A program made the translations under genes and the position numbers. Under the pieces are notes generated by a model. The model made no database searches. It was given only the letters and a program-made list of their open reading frames with translations, and was not told the origin of the DNA. A DNA stretch of 36,399 nucleotides from positions 1 to 36,399 of the forward strand of contig SYIK01000014.1 in NCBI GenBank assembly GCA_005798905.1, written 5' to 3'. This DNA is from Bacteroidota bacterium. GTDB lineage: Bacteria; Bacteroidota; Bacteroidia; Chitinophagales; Chitinophagaceae. The first letter of the stretch is position 1. Every line of letters starts with the position of its first letter. Positions 8,420 through 15,417 of this stretch are shown here, piece after piece.

Positions 8420-9133
8420 ATGGCTACTCCAAAAGATTATATGCAGAAACAATGGTGGAAAATTTTAAGTATTGTACTTCTTATTTATACTTTTATTGCT
8501 GGGTTATTAATGCCTGTACCGCGCATACCACAATTACAAGAGACAATTCGTAACCTTTATTTCCATGTTTGCATGTGGTTTGCCATGATGATATTATTTA
8601 CAATTTCAGTAATTAATGCAGTAAAATATTTACGAAACGGATTGTTGGTTTTTGATATAAAAGCTCGACAATATGCAGTTGTTGGAATTGTTTTCGGATT
8701 ACTCGGGTATTTAACCGGCACTATTTGGATGAGCTATACTTGGGCCGACCCTAATAATCCTGCTTACGCATCTTTTAGCAGTATTGCTCGCGAACCAAAA
8801 TTGATCGGCGCCGCCATTGCATTATTGGTCTATTTTGCCTACTTGATTTTAAGAGATTCAATTCAAGATTTGGATAAAAAAGCAAGGATTAGTGCGGTGT
8901 ACAACATTTTTGCCTACACTTTACTATTTCCTTCTATTTGGATTTTACCAAGATTATTACCGAGTCTTCACCCTGGGAAAGAAGGAAATCCTGCATTAAA
9001 TTTTAACGATATTAGTCCAACGATGCGCTTAGTTTTTTATCCTGCTGTAATTGGATGGACATTGCTCGGTCTTTGGATTGCAACATTAAAAATCAGACTC
9101 AAAATATTAAAAGAAAAAATTATACTGCCATGA
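8420..9133 (+). CDS. ccmC: CcmC/CcsA-type heme handling protein, atypical WWD region
   Basis: Six-helix membrane protein expected to present heme to CcmE on the periplasmic side. The two flanking heme-ligand histidines are visible, in LYFHVCMWF and SLHPGKEGNP. The tryptophan-rich WWD segment normally found between them (in Bacteroidota relatives roughly TWGAWWxNDPKL) reads TWADPNNPAYASF and then REPKL. The tandem Trp is absent and the loop is longer. The reading frame is intact. The ATG at 8420 (237 aa) is preferred over an upstream TTG at 8393. The stop overlaps the ccmD start (ATGA). Confidence 0.88.
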   Translation: MATPKDYMQKQWWKILSIVLLIYTFIAGLLMPVPRIPQLQETIRNLYFHVCMWFAMMILFTISVINAVKYLRNGLLVFDIKARQYAVVGIVFGLLGYLTGTIWMSYTWADPNNPAYASFSSIAREPKLIGAAIALLVYFAYLILRDSIQDLDKKARISAVYNIFAYTLLFPSIWILPRLLPSLHPGKEGNPALNFNDISPTMRLVFYPAVIGWTLLGLWIATLKIRLKILKEKIILP

Positions 9134-9333
9134 AAAAAATAATAACAAGTTTATTTCTCTTTTTGCTTTTATTAAAAATTGAAGCACAACAAGAAGTACA
9201 GATGGCTGATGAGATGAATAGCAATGGAAAAATTTATGTTGTAGTTGCAGTCATGATAACTATACTAATTGGTATAACACTTTATCTTGTTCGTATCGAT
9301 AGAAAAATTTCGAAATTGGAGAAAAACAAATAA
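9130..9333 (+). CDS. ccmD: CcmD family protein
   Basis: A 67-aa protein with an N-terminal hydrophobic segment ending in EAQQ (probable signal peptide). A short MADEMNSNGKIYVVVAV block is followed by one transmembrane helix and a basic tail (RIDRKISKLEK). This layout is that of small Bacteroidota CcmD proteins, which help the CcmC-heme-CcmE complex. The ATG at 9130 overlaps the ccmC stop by four bases, so translation is coupled. A longer in-frame start inside ccmC is rejected because it precedes the signal-like segment. Confidence 0.8.
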   Translation: MKKIITSLFLFLLLLKIEAQQEVQMADEMNSNGKIYVVVAVMITILIGITLYLVRIDRKISKLEKNK

Positions 9334-9363
9334 TCTAAATTTATAAATCTAAAACACATAAAA

Positions 9364-10782
9364 ATGTCCACTAACAAAAATTATAGTTTTTTTGGAGACG
9401 TAGAAAAAAGTTTTGATAAAGCTTCAAAATTTACAAAATGGGATTCCGGAATACTTGAACAGATAAAGCAATGCAACGCAGTTTACTCAATCCATTTCCC
9501 TGTAAAAATTGGAGAAAATATCGAAGTTCTAAAAGCGTTTCGTGTACAACATAGTCATCACAAAGCACCTTGCAAAGGAGGTATTCGTTATTCTACAGCA
9601 GTTAATTTAGATGAAGTAATGGCGCTCGCTGCATTAATGACTTATAAATGTGCTATTGTGAATGTACCTTTTGGTGGAGCCAAAGGTGGTATCTGTATCG
9701 ATCCCAAAAAGTACACTGCTTATGAATTGGAAAAAATTACCAGACGTTATACTGCTGAATTAATTAAGAAAAATTTTATTGGTCCCGGTACCGATGTCCC
9801 CGCACCAGATTACGGAACAGGAGAAAGAGAAATGGCATGGATATTAGACACATATTCATCCATGCGTCCAGGAGAAATAGATGCTGCTGGATGTGTAACT
9901 GGAAAACCAATTTCTCAAGGTGGTGTAAGAGGCAGAAAAGAGGCAACTGGACTTGGTGTATTTTATGGCATTCGTGAAGTTTGCAATATGCCCGATGTAA
10001 TGAAAAAACTTGAACTATCAACAGGGATTGAAGATAAACGAGTAATCGTTCAAGGACTTGGAAACGTTGGTTATCATGCGGCAAAATTTTTTAGAGAAGC
10101 AAAAGCTAAAATTATTTGTTTGGCAGAATACGATGGAGCTATTTACAACGAAAATGGATTGAATGAAGAAGAAGTTTTTCAACATAAAAAGAATACAGGA
10201 AGCGTTTTAAATTTTCCCGGTGCAAAAAATATTGCTACAAGTGCTGAAGCATTAGAGTTAGATTGCGATATTCTTATTCCTGCTGCTTTGGAAAATGTTA
10301 TCGATGGTAATAATGCTCCAAACATTAAAGCAAAAATTATTGGAGAAGCTGCCAATGGTCCGCTAACACCCGAAGCTGATGAAATTTTTATTAAGAAAGG
10401 TATTTTAGTAATTCCAGATATGTATTTGAATGCAGGTGGAGTGACTGTTAGTTATTTTGAATGGTTAAAAAACCTAAGCCATGTTCGTTATGGCAGAATG
10501 GAAAAAAGATTTACTGAAAATGTAAACACCCACATCATTGCTCAGATTGAAGAGTTAACAGCAAAAAAGATAAATACAACCGAAAAAAATCTCATTATGC
10601 ACGGTGCAGAAGAAGTTGATTTGGTGTACAGCGGATTAGAAGAAACTATGATTGGAGCAACAAATGAGATAATGGACTGTTGGAAAAAGAATCCCGAAAT
10701 TCCAGATATGCGAACTGCCGCTTATGTAGTTGCCATCAACAAAGTTGGTACTTCCTATGAAGCATTAGGAATATTCCCATAA
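9364..10782 (+). CDS. gdhA: Glutamate dehydrogenase (Glu/Leu/Phe/Val family)
   Basis: Interconverts glutamate and 2-oxoglutarate plus ammonia. The 472-aa protein has the substrate-site lysine in PCKGGIRYS (K71), the catalytic lysine K107 in PFGGAKGG and the catalytic aspartate D149 in VPAPDYGTG. The nucleotide-binding motif is [15 protein letters not shown]. It is longer than many 415-430-aa family members, with the extra length mainly towards the C-terminus. NAD or NADP preference cannot be read reliably here. It starts 30 bp after ccmD and ends at a strong terminator, so it may be read from the ccm transcript. A branched-chain amino acid dehydrogenase is a less likely alternative. Confidence 0.9.
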   Translation: MSTNKNYSFFGDVEKSFDKASKFTKWDSGILEQIKQCNAVYSIHFPVKIGENIEVLKAFRVQHSHHKAPCKGGIRYSTAVNLDEVMALAALMTYKCAIVNVPFGGAKGGICIDPKKYTAYELEKITRRYTAELIKKNFIGPGTDVPAPDYGTGEREMAWILDTYSSMRPGEIDAAGCVTGKPISQGGVRGRKEATGLGVFYGIREVCNMPDVMKKLELSTGIEDKRVIVQGLGNVGYHAAKFFREAKAKIICLAEYDGAIYNENGLNEEEVFQHKKNTGSVLNFPGAKNIATSAEALELDCDILIPAALENVIDGNNAPNIKAKIIGEAANGPLTPEADEIFIKKGILVIPDMYLNAGGVTVSYFEWLKNLSHVRYGRMEKRFTENVNTHIIAQIEELTAKKINTTEKNLIMHGAEEVDLVYSGLEETMIGATNEIMDCWKKNPEIPDMRTAAYVVAINKVGTSYEALGIFP

Positions 10783-10806
10783 AAAAACCAACTCTACTTT
10801 TTAACT

Positions 10807-10836
10807 CCCATTCTAAAAACTCGGAATGGGTTTTTT
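10807..10836 (+). terminator. Rho-independent terminator after gdhA
   Basis: The stem CCCATTC (10807-10813) pairs with GAATGGG (10824-10830) across a 10-nt loop and is followed by six Ts. The T tract lies only on the plus-strand side, so it acts for gdhA. Confidence 0.85.
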
Positions 10837-11272
10837 ATTCCCATTCATCTAACTCATTTATTTCGATAAATTTATTATCGCGTTTTTTCCAACCATAGGT
10901 AGTTTGTCCGTTTGTAATTACTAAATAGGTTGCAGGTATTGAAATATGATACCGTAATATTTGTTGCAATACTTTTTCATCCAATTTTATTTCGGAAGCT
11001 TTACACTCAATCAACATCCACGGCTGGTATTTTTTATTGTAAACAAGCACATCAAACCTTTTCTTTAATTCACCCAACTGAACAACTTTTTCCAAAGAAA
11101 TTTGTGCTGCAGGATATTTTTTTTCTTGAATCAAAAACTGAATAAAATTTTGACGAACCCATTCTTCGGGTGTTAACAAAACCCAATTTTTTCGAATATT
11201 ATCAAAAATATTTTTCTTCCCTTCCTTTTCTTCAATACGAAAATCTGGTTTTGGATAATTAACAGTAATCAT
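10835..11272 (-). CDS. Stand-alone HsdR N-terminal (PD-(D/E)XK-like) domain protein
   Basis: The 145-aa protein matches the N-terminal nuclease domain of type I restriction R subunits in its motifs: D74 in RFDVLVY, then E89 and K91 in LIECKA (D-x14-E-x-K). TPEEWVRQNFIQFLI and VITNG are further typical blocks. The helicase part of HsdR is absent, and no HsdM or HsdS gene is nearby. Short proteins of this kind are common in Bacteroidota genomes outside restriction loci, and their role is not known to me. It is divergent from the AMP nucleosidase gene with a 30-bp gap. Confidence 0.8.
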   Translation of the reverse strand: MITVNYPKPDFRIEEKEGKKNIFDNIRKNWVLLTPEEWVRQNFIQFLIQEKKYPAAQISLEKVVQLGELKKRFDVLVYNKKYQPWMLIECKASEIKLDEKVLQQILRYHISIPATYLVITNGQTTYGWKKRDNKFIEINELDEWE

Positions 11273-11302
11273 GTTTCAAATGTAATTGTTTAAATTCGTG
11301 CA

Positions 11303-12076
11303 ATGAATTCAAAACAAGAAATTGTACAAAACTGGCTTCCGCGTTACACGGGGCAAAAGTTGGAAGATTTTGGTAAATATATTTTACTTACCAATTTCGT
11401 AAATTATGTTTCCCTTTTTGCAAAATGGAATAACGTTCCTGTTATAGGAACCGACAAGCCAATGCAATGTGCAACTGCAGGCGACATCACTATAATTAAT
11501 TTTGGGATGGGTAGCCCAACGGCTGCAACTATAATGGATTTACTTACAGCTATAGAACCCAAAGCGGTTTTATTTCTTGGCAAATGTGGAGGTTTGAAAA
11601 AAAGAAATAAATTGGGCGATTTGATTTTACCCATTGCTGCTATACGTGGCGAAGGAACAAGTAACGATTATTTTCCAAAAGAAGTTCCGGCACTTCCTGC
11701 ATTCGCACTTCAAAAAGCTGTTTCTACCACCATTCGAGATTACAATCTTGATTATTGGACGGGCACGGTTTATACAACCAACCGTAGAGTTTGGGAGCAT
11801 GATTTGGAATTTAAAAACTATTTACAAAAAATCAGGGCTTACGCAATTGACATGGAAACTGCAACAATTTTTACTGTTGGATTTTTTAATAAAATTCCAA
11901 CGGGAGCTTTGTTGTTAGTTAGCGATCAACCCATGGTCCCCGATGGTGTAAAAACAGAAGTGAGCGATAAAAAGGTTACTTCTAAATTTGTAGAACTTCA
12001 TTTGAAAGTTGGAATCGATTCTCTAAAACAACTTATTAATGGCGGGTTAACTGTACGTCATTTACGATTTTTTTAA
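11303..12076 (+). CDS. amn: AMP nucleosidase (short form)
   Basis: PNP/UDP-phosphorylase fold enzyme that hydrolyses AMP to adenine and ribose 5-phosphate. The 257-aa protein has GMGSPTAA (residues 68-75), the base-site region AIDMETATIF (181-190) with the conserved Met-Glu, and catalytic aspartate D208 in VSDQP. The short form lacks the regulatory N-terminal domain of E. coli Amn, as is usual in Bacteroidota. A TAAATTCG element at 11291-11298 may be its -7 box. Other nucleoside phosphorylases share the fold, so the substrate is inferred from overall similarity. Confidence 0.85.
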   Translation: MNSKQEIVQNWLPRYTGQKLEDFGKYILLTNFVNYVSLFAKWNNVPVIGTDKPMQCATAGDITIINFGMGSPTAATIMDLLTAIEPKAVLFLGKCGGLKKRNKLGDLILPIAAIRGEGTSNDYFPKEVPALPAFALQKAVSTTIRDYNLDYWTGTVYTTNRRVWEHDLEFKNYLQKIRAYAIDMETATIFTVGFFNKIPTGALLLVSDQPMVPDGVKTEVSDKKVTSKFVELHLKVGIDSLKQLINGGLTVRHLRFF

Positions 12077-12290
12077 TGAGCGATCTATTCAAACGAGCTA
12101 CTTTTCCCCAATTTTTCTTTCATGGAATAAATAACTTACCTTCGCACGCTTTAATAATTGCCAAATATGACCGAGCCCGGTGCCGTAAGACCGGACTAAT
12201 TTGCAAACCGATTTTTTCTGTTTGCAAAATTTTGTCTATCTCTACTGCAGCACGGTTTCTGTCAAAAGGCTTTAACGAATCCCTCAACTC
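12077..12290 (+). other. Structured gap before queA, possible leader RNA or operator
   Basis: This 214-bp gap holds a -7-like TACCTTCG (12137-12144). A CCGGT/ACCGG hairpin with an 8-nt loop lies at 12177-12194. A perfect 9-bp hairpin pairs 12200-12208 with 12220-12228. The 9-bp arms contain two copies of the palindrome TTTGCAAA spaced 21 bp apart. The stretch is also open for a 72-aa plus-strand frame (12076-12294, starting TAATG on the amn stop and ending ATGA on the queA start) and a 61-aa minus-strand frame. I recognise neither product, and codon use in both is unlike the neighbours. A leader RNA, a small RNA or an operator pair are all possible. Confidence 0.35.
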
Positions 12291-13340
12291 ATGAAACTTA
12301 CACAATTCCGTTTCGATTTACCCTTGAATCTTATTGCGCAAAATCCTACAAAAAAACGCGAAGATGCTCGTATGATGGTTGTTCATCGTAAAACCGGGCA
12401 AATAGAAAATAAACATTTTCGCGATGTTTTAGATTATTTCAACGATAAAGATGTTTTTGTAGTAAACAACACAAAAGTTTTTCCTGCTCGTATGTACGGA
12501 AGAAAAGAAAAAACAGGTGCAAAAATTGAAGTATTTCTTTTAAGAGAATTAAATAAACCCAATCGTCTTTGGGACGTGATTGTTGATCCCGCAAGAAAAA
12601 TTCGTGTGGGAAATAAATTATATTTTGGCGATAATGAAGAATTGGTTGCAGAAGTAATTGACAACACCACAAGTCGCGGAAGAACAATTCGTTTTTTATG
12701 GGAAGATTCGGAAGAATCTTTTCGTGGAATGCTCGACAAATTGGGTGAAACGCCATTACCAAAATACATTAAACGCAAACCAGACGAAGACGACAAAGAA
12801 CGCTACCAAACCGTTTATGCAAAATCGGAAGGAGCTGTTGCTGCACCAAGTGCCGGCTTGCATTTCAGCAGAGAATTAATTAAAAAATTAGAAATAAAAG
12901 GAATTCGTTTTGCAGAAATTACGTTACATGCAGGATTGGGAACTTTCCGTCCGATTGAAGTTGAAGATTTAAGCAAGCATAAAATGGATGGCGAATATTA
13001 CAAAATAGATGATGCTGCTTGCAAAATTGTAAATCGTGCTAAAGAAATCGGTTCTCGTATTTGCTCTGTTGGCACAACAACAATGAGAGGTCTTGAAACT
13101 TCTTACACCGCACAAAAATTATTAAAACCTTCTGAAGGTTGGACAAATACTTTTATTCATCCACCGCATAATTTCAATATTGCTGATTCATTGATTACCA
13201 ATTTTCATTTGCCAACAACAAGTTTATTAATTATGACTGCTGCATTTGCTGGTTATGATTTAACAATGGAAGTTTATAAAAAAGCAATTAAAGATAAATA
13301 CCGCTTCTTCAGTTACGGAGATGCGATGTTGGTAATTTAA
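12291..13340 (+). CDS. queA: S-adenosylmethionine:tRNA ribosyltransferase-isomerase
   Basis: Transfers and isomerises the ribosyl part of SAM onto preQ1-modified tRNA to form epoxyqueuosine at the wobble position. The 349-aa protein is full length, with the N-terminal [12 protein letters not shown], the central GRTIRFLW, and the signature blocks [22 protein letters not shown] and [10 protein letters not shown]. The unusual 214-bp gap lies directly upstream. A bidirectional terminator separates it from the convergent lysC gene. Other queuosine genes are not in the window. Confidence 0.97.
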   Translation: MKLTQFRFDLPLNLIAQNPTKKREDARMMVVHRKTGQIENKHFRDVLDYFNDKDVFVVNNTKVFPARMYGRKEKTGAKIEVFLLRELNKPNRLWDVIVDPARKIRVGNKLYFGDNEELVAEVIDNTTSRGRTIRFLWEDSEESFRGMLDKLGETPLPKYIKRKPDEDDKERYQTVYAKSEGAVAAPSAGLHFSRELIKKLEIKGIRFAEITLHAGLGTFRPIEVEDLSKHKMDGEYYKIDDAACKIVNRAKEIGSRICSVGTTTMRGLETSYTAQKLLKPSEGWTNTFIHPPHNFNIADSLITNFHLPTTSLLIMTAAFAGYDLTMEVYKKAIKDKYRFFSYGDAMLVI

Positions 13341-13365
13341 AAAATAAGTGAAAAATAAATTGATT

Positions 13366-13394
13366 AAAATCCTTGCGAATGCAAGGATTTTTTT
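13366..13394. terminator. Bidirectional terminator between queA and lysC
   Basis: An 11-bp perfect stem (13366-13376 with 13381-13391) with the loop GAAT is followed by T runs on both strands. It serves the convergent queA and lysC genes, and the lysC stop codon lies at its edge. Confidence 0.9.
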
Positions 13395-14715
13395 ATGCCA
13401 ATCCAAATAAACCTTTATTCAACTGTTTCAATAACGCTATTTTATTTTCTGCTGCAACTAATAGCGAAATATTATGTGGACTTCCTCCGTAAGAAACCAT
13501 TCTTACTGGAATCTCGTGAATGGAATTGAATAGTTTTTTAATCGTTTCATCTGTTTGTGAAATTTCATTTCCAACAACAGAAACAATTGTTTGGTTTTCG
13601 TCAACTTCAATAGTACCAAAAGGTTCCAATTCTTTTAAAATACTATTCAAACTCTCCGTATTATCAATTGTTATAGAAACAGCCACTTCCGAAGTAGTAA
13701 TCATATCAATTGAAGTTTTGTATTTTTCAAACACTTCAAATATTTTTCTTAAAAATCCATACGCTAAAAGCATGCGGCTGCTTTTAATTCGAATTGCAGT
13801 AATATTATCTTTTGCAGCTATTGCTTTAGCACCAACAATATTCGTTTTATCGGAAATAGTTGTTCCCTTTTCTTCGGGATGCATCGTGTTTAAGAGTTTT
13901 ACAGGCACATTATAATTTTGTGCTGGCCAAATGGAAGCAGGGTGCAAAATTTTTGCGCCGAAATAAGCCAACTCTGCTGCTTCATCAAAACTCAACTGTT
14001 CAATTGGAAATGTTTTTTCCACCACACGCGGGTCATTGTTGTGCATCCCGTCAATGTCAGTCCATATTTCACAAACACTGGCATTAATAGCAGCTGCAAT
14101 TAATGATGCTGAATAATCACTCCCTCCTCTTTTCAAATTATCAACTTCTTGTTTTGCATTTTTGCAGATATAACCTTGCGTGATAAATATTTTTTGTTCA
14201 CTATTTTGTTGTAATAATTGTTTTAATTTTTTTTCAATATTTATAATTTCAGGTTCGTCATTTTCATCAATGTTCATAAATTCAAGCGCAGGTAAAAGTT
14301 GATACTCTATATTATTTTCTTGCAGAAAAACACAAAATAGTTTTGTGGAAAGAAGTTCGCCTTGCGCAAGAATTTCATTATTCAATGCTTTGCTAAACGA
14401 AATACGCAATACAATTTTTAAAAACTCAAAATGCTCGGCAACAATTGCTTTTGCTTTTTCTAAAAATTCGCTTTTTTGAATAAGTTCTTCAATAAAATTT
14501 TGATAGTGTTTTTCTAATTTTTCAATTTCCAGTTTGGCATTTTCTTTTCTCCCTTCAGCAACCAGCTCTCCAATTGAAACAAGCGCATTCGTTGTTCCAC
14601 TCAGTGCACTCAACACAACTATCTTTGGTTCATTATCTTTCGTAATTAATGTTGCTACTTGCCTAATTCTTTCTGGCTTTCCTACCGAAGTTCCCCCAAA
14701 TTTCATCACTTTCAT
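13393..14715 (-). CDS. lysC: Aspartate kinase (monofunctional)
   Basis: Phosphorylates aspartate, the first step towards lysine, threonine and methionine. The 440-aa protein starts with KFGGTSVG (residues 5-12) and has the kinase-domain blocks RGGSDYSASLIAAA and EIWTDIDGMHNNDPR. Two C-terminal ACT domains include VSVVGNEI and PVRMVSYGGSPHNISLLV, indicating feedback control by an amino acid. No homoserine dehydrogenase domain is fused. The minus-strand -7 element TATCTTTG (14765-14772) lies about 50 bp upstream. Confidence 0.95.
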   Translation of the reverse strand: MKVMKFGGTSVGKPERIRQVATLITKDNEPKIVVLSALSGTTNALVSIGELVAEGRKENAKLEIEKLEKHYQNFIEELIQKSEFLEKAKAIVAEHFEFLKIVLRISFSKALNNEILAQGELLSTKLFCVFLQENNIEYQLLPALEFMNIDENDEPEIINIEKKLKQLLQQNSEQKIFITQGYICKNAKQEVDNLKRGGSDYSASLIAAAINASVCEIWTDIDGMHNNDPRVVEKTFPIEQLSFDEAAELAYFGAKILHPASIWPAQNYNVPVKLLNTMHPEEKGTTISDKTNIVGAKAIAAKDNITAIRIKSSRMLLAYGFLRKIFEVFEKYKTSIDMITTSEVAVSITIDNTESLNSILKELEPFGTIEVDENQTIVSVVGNEISQTDETIKKLFNSIHEIPVRMVSYGGSPHNISLLVAAENKIALLKQLNKGLFGLA

Positions 14716-14764
14716 TGACCTATATTTTTATATAATTGATTTTATTTTTCATCTTTCAATTTCG

Positions 14765-14772
14765 CAAAGATA
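14765..14772 (-). promoter_or_regulatory. Bacteroidota -7 element, lysC
   Basis: The minus strand reads TATCTTTG, exactly TAnnTTTG, 49 bp upstream of the lysC ATG. Confidence 0.5.
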
Positions 14773-14844
14773 ATGTTGAAGAATGGTTACAGATATAAGT
14801 TTTATTTGATTGCTCTATTTCAATTACAACAAATTAAAAATAAA

Positions 14845-14869
14845 AATGTCTCGAATAATTCGAGACATT
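14845..14869 (-). terminator. Terminator hairpin after ssb
   Basis: A perfect 11-bp stem (14845-14855 with 14859-14869) has a 3-nt loop. On the minus strand it is followed by TTTTATTTTTAATTTG, the usual form of an intrinsic terminator. It lies 23 bp past the ssb stop codon. Confidence 0.85.
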
Positions 14870-14892
14870 AACTAAAGTAAAATTAATCGTTT

Positions 14893-15300
14893 TTAAAACG
14901 GCAAATCGTCTGTTAAGTCTGTTCCTTCTGCAGAACTAGCAACATCATTTTTTGCGGTAGGGCTATATTGGCTATTGCCTTCCGAACGTCCGCCCAATAA
15001 TTGCACTTCGCGTACGCGCAGCGAAAGTGATGCACCAGCAGTACCATCTTGCCTTGTAAAAGTTCTTACTTCTGGTTGGCCTTCCACAAATACTTGTTTG
15101 CCTTTGGTAAGATACTGCGATAAAGCAGTTTTGTCTGTCCAATAAGCACAATCAACCCAAATTGTTTTTTCTTGGCTATTGCCTTGACTGTCGCGATACT
15201 TTTCCGTATGAGCAACTGTAAAGTTGATTACGTTTTTACCATTTACTGTGTTTACAACACAGTCTTTTCCGAGGTTTCCGATAACTTGCGTTTTAATCAT
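14893..15300 (-). CDS. ssb: Single-stranded DNA-binding protein
   Basis: OB-fold protein that coats single-stranded DNA in replication and repair. The 135-aa protein begins MIKTQVIGNLGKD, includes the oligomer/DNA-binding block LTKGKQVFVEGQPEVRTF, and ends with the acidic partner-binding tip DLTDDLPF. I prefer the ATG at 15298-15300. A TTG nine bases upstream is in frame but adds only three residues not needed for the fold. It is monocistronic, with its own promoter-like elements and terminator. The protein is short, as in many Bacteroidota Ssb paralogues, so a second chromosomal copy is possible. Confidence 0.95.
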   Translation of the reverse strand: MIKTQVIGNLGKDCVVNTVNGKNVINFTVAHTEKYRDSQGNSQEKTIWVDCAYWTDKTALSQYLTKGKQVFVEGQPEVRTFTRQDGTAGASLSLRVREVQLLGGRSEGNSQYSPTAKNDVASSAEGTDLTDDLPF

Positions 15301-15340
15301 AGTGTTCAAATTTTAGCTTACATAAATTTATTTACAAGGG

Positions 15341-15371
15341 CAAAGTAATACTATTTGTCGATACGGGACAA
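15341..15371 (-). promoter_or_regulatory. Promoter of ssb
   Basis: On the minus strand a TTG (15369-15371) and a -7 element TTACTTTG (15341-15348, one mismatch to TAnnTTTG) are spaced as expected for Bacteroidota sigma-70 promoters. They lie about 40 bp upstream of the ssb ATG. Confidence 0.5.
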
Positions 15372-15417
15372 TACCACTTTTAGGTAGTATTTCTAACCGT
15401 TAAAATCACCACTCATG

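Noticed and set aside
9055-9129. In-frame upstream extension of ccmD
   Set aside because: It lies inside ccmC and would place polar sequence before the hydrophobic leader; the ATG at 9130 gives the expected CcmD size.
12076-12294. 72-aa plus-strand frame coupled to amn and queA
   Set aside because: The overlapping start and stop look attractive, but codon use is unlike the neighbours and the product is not recognisable; it is kept only as part of the unexplained gap.
12120-12305. 61-aa minus-strand frame overlapping the queA start
   Set aside because: It has only TTG starts, overlaps queA head-on and has atypical CGG codons; not annotated as a gene.
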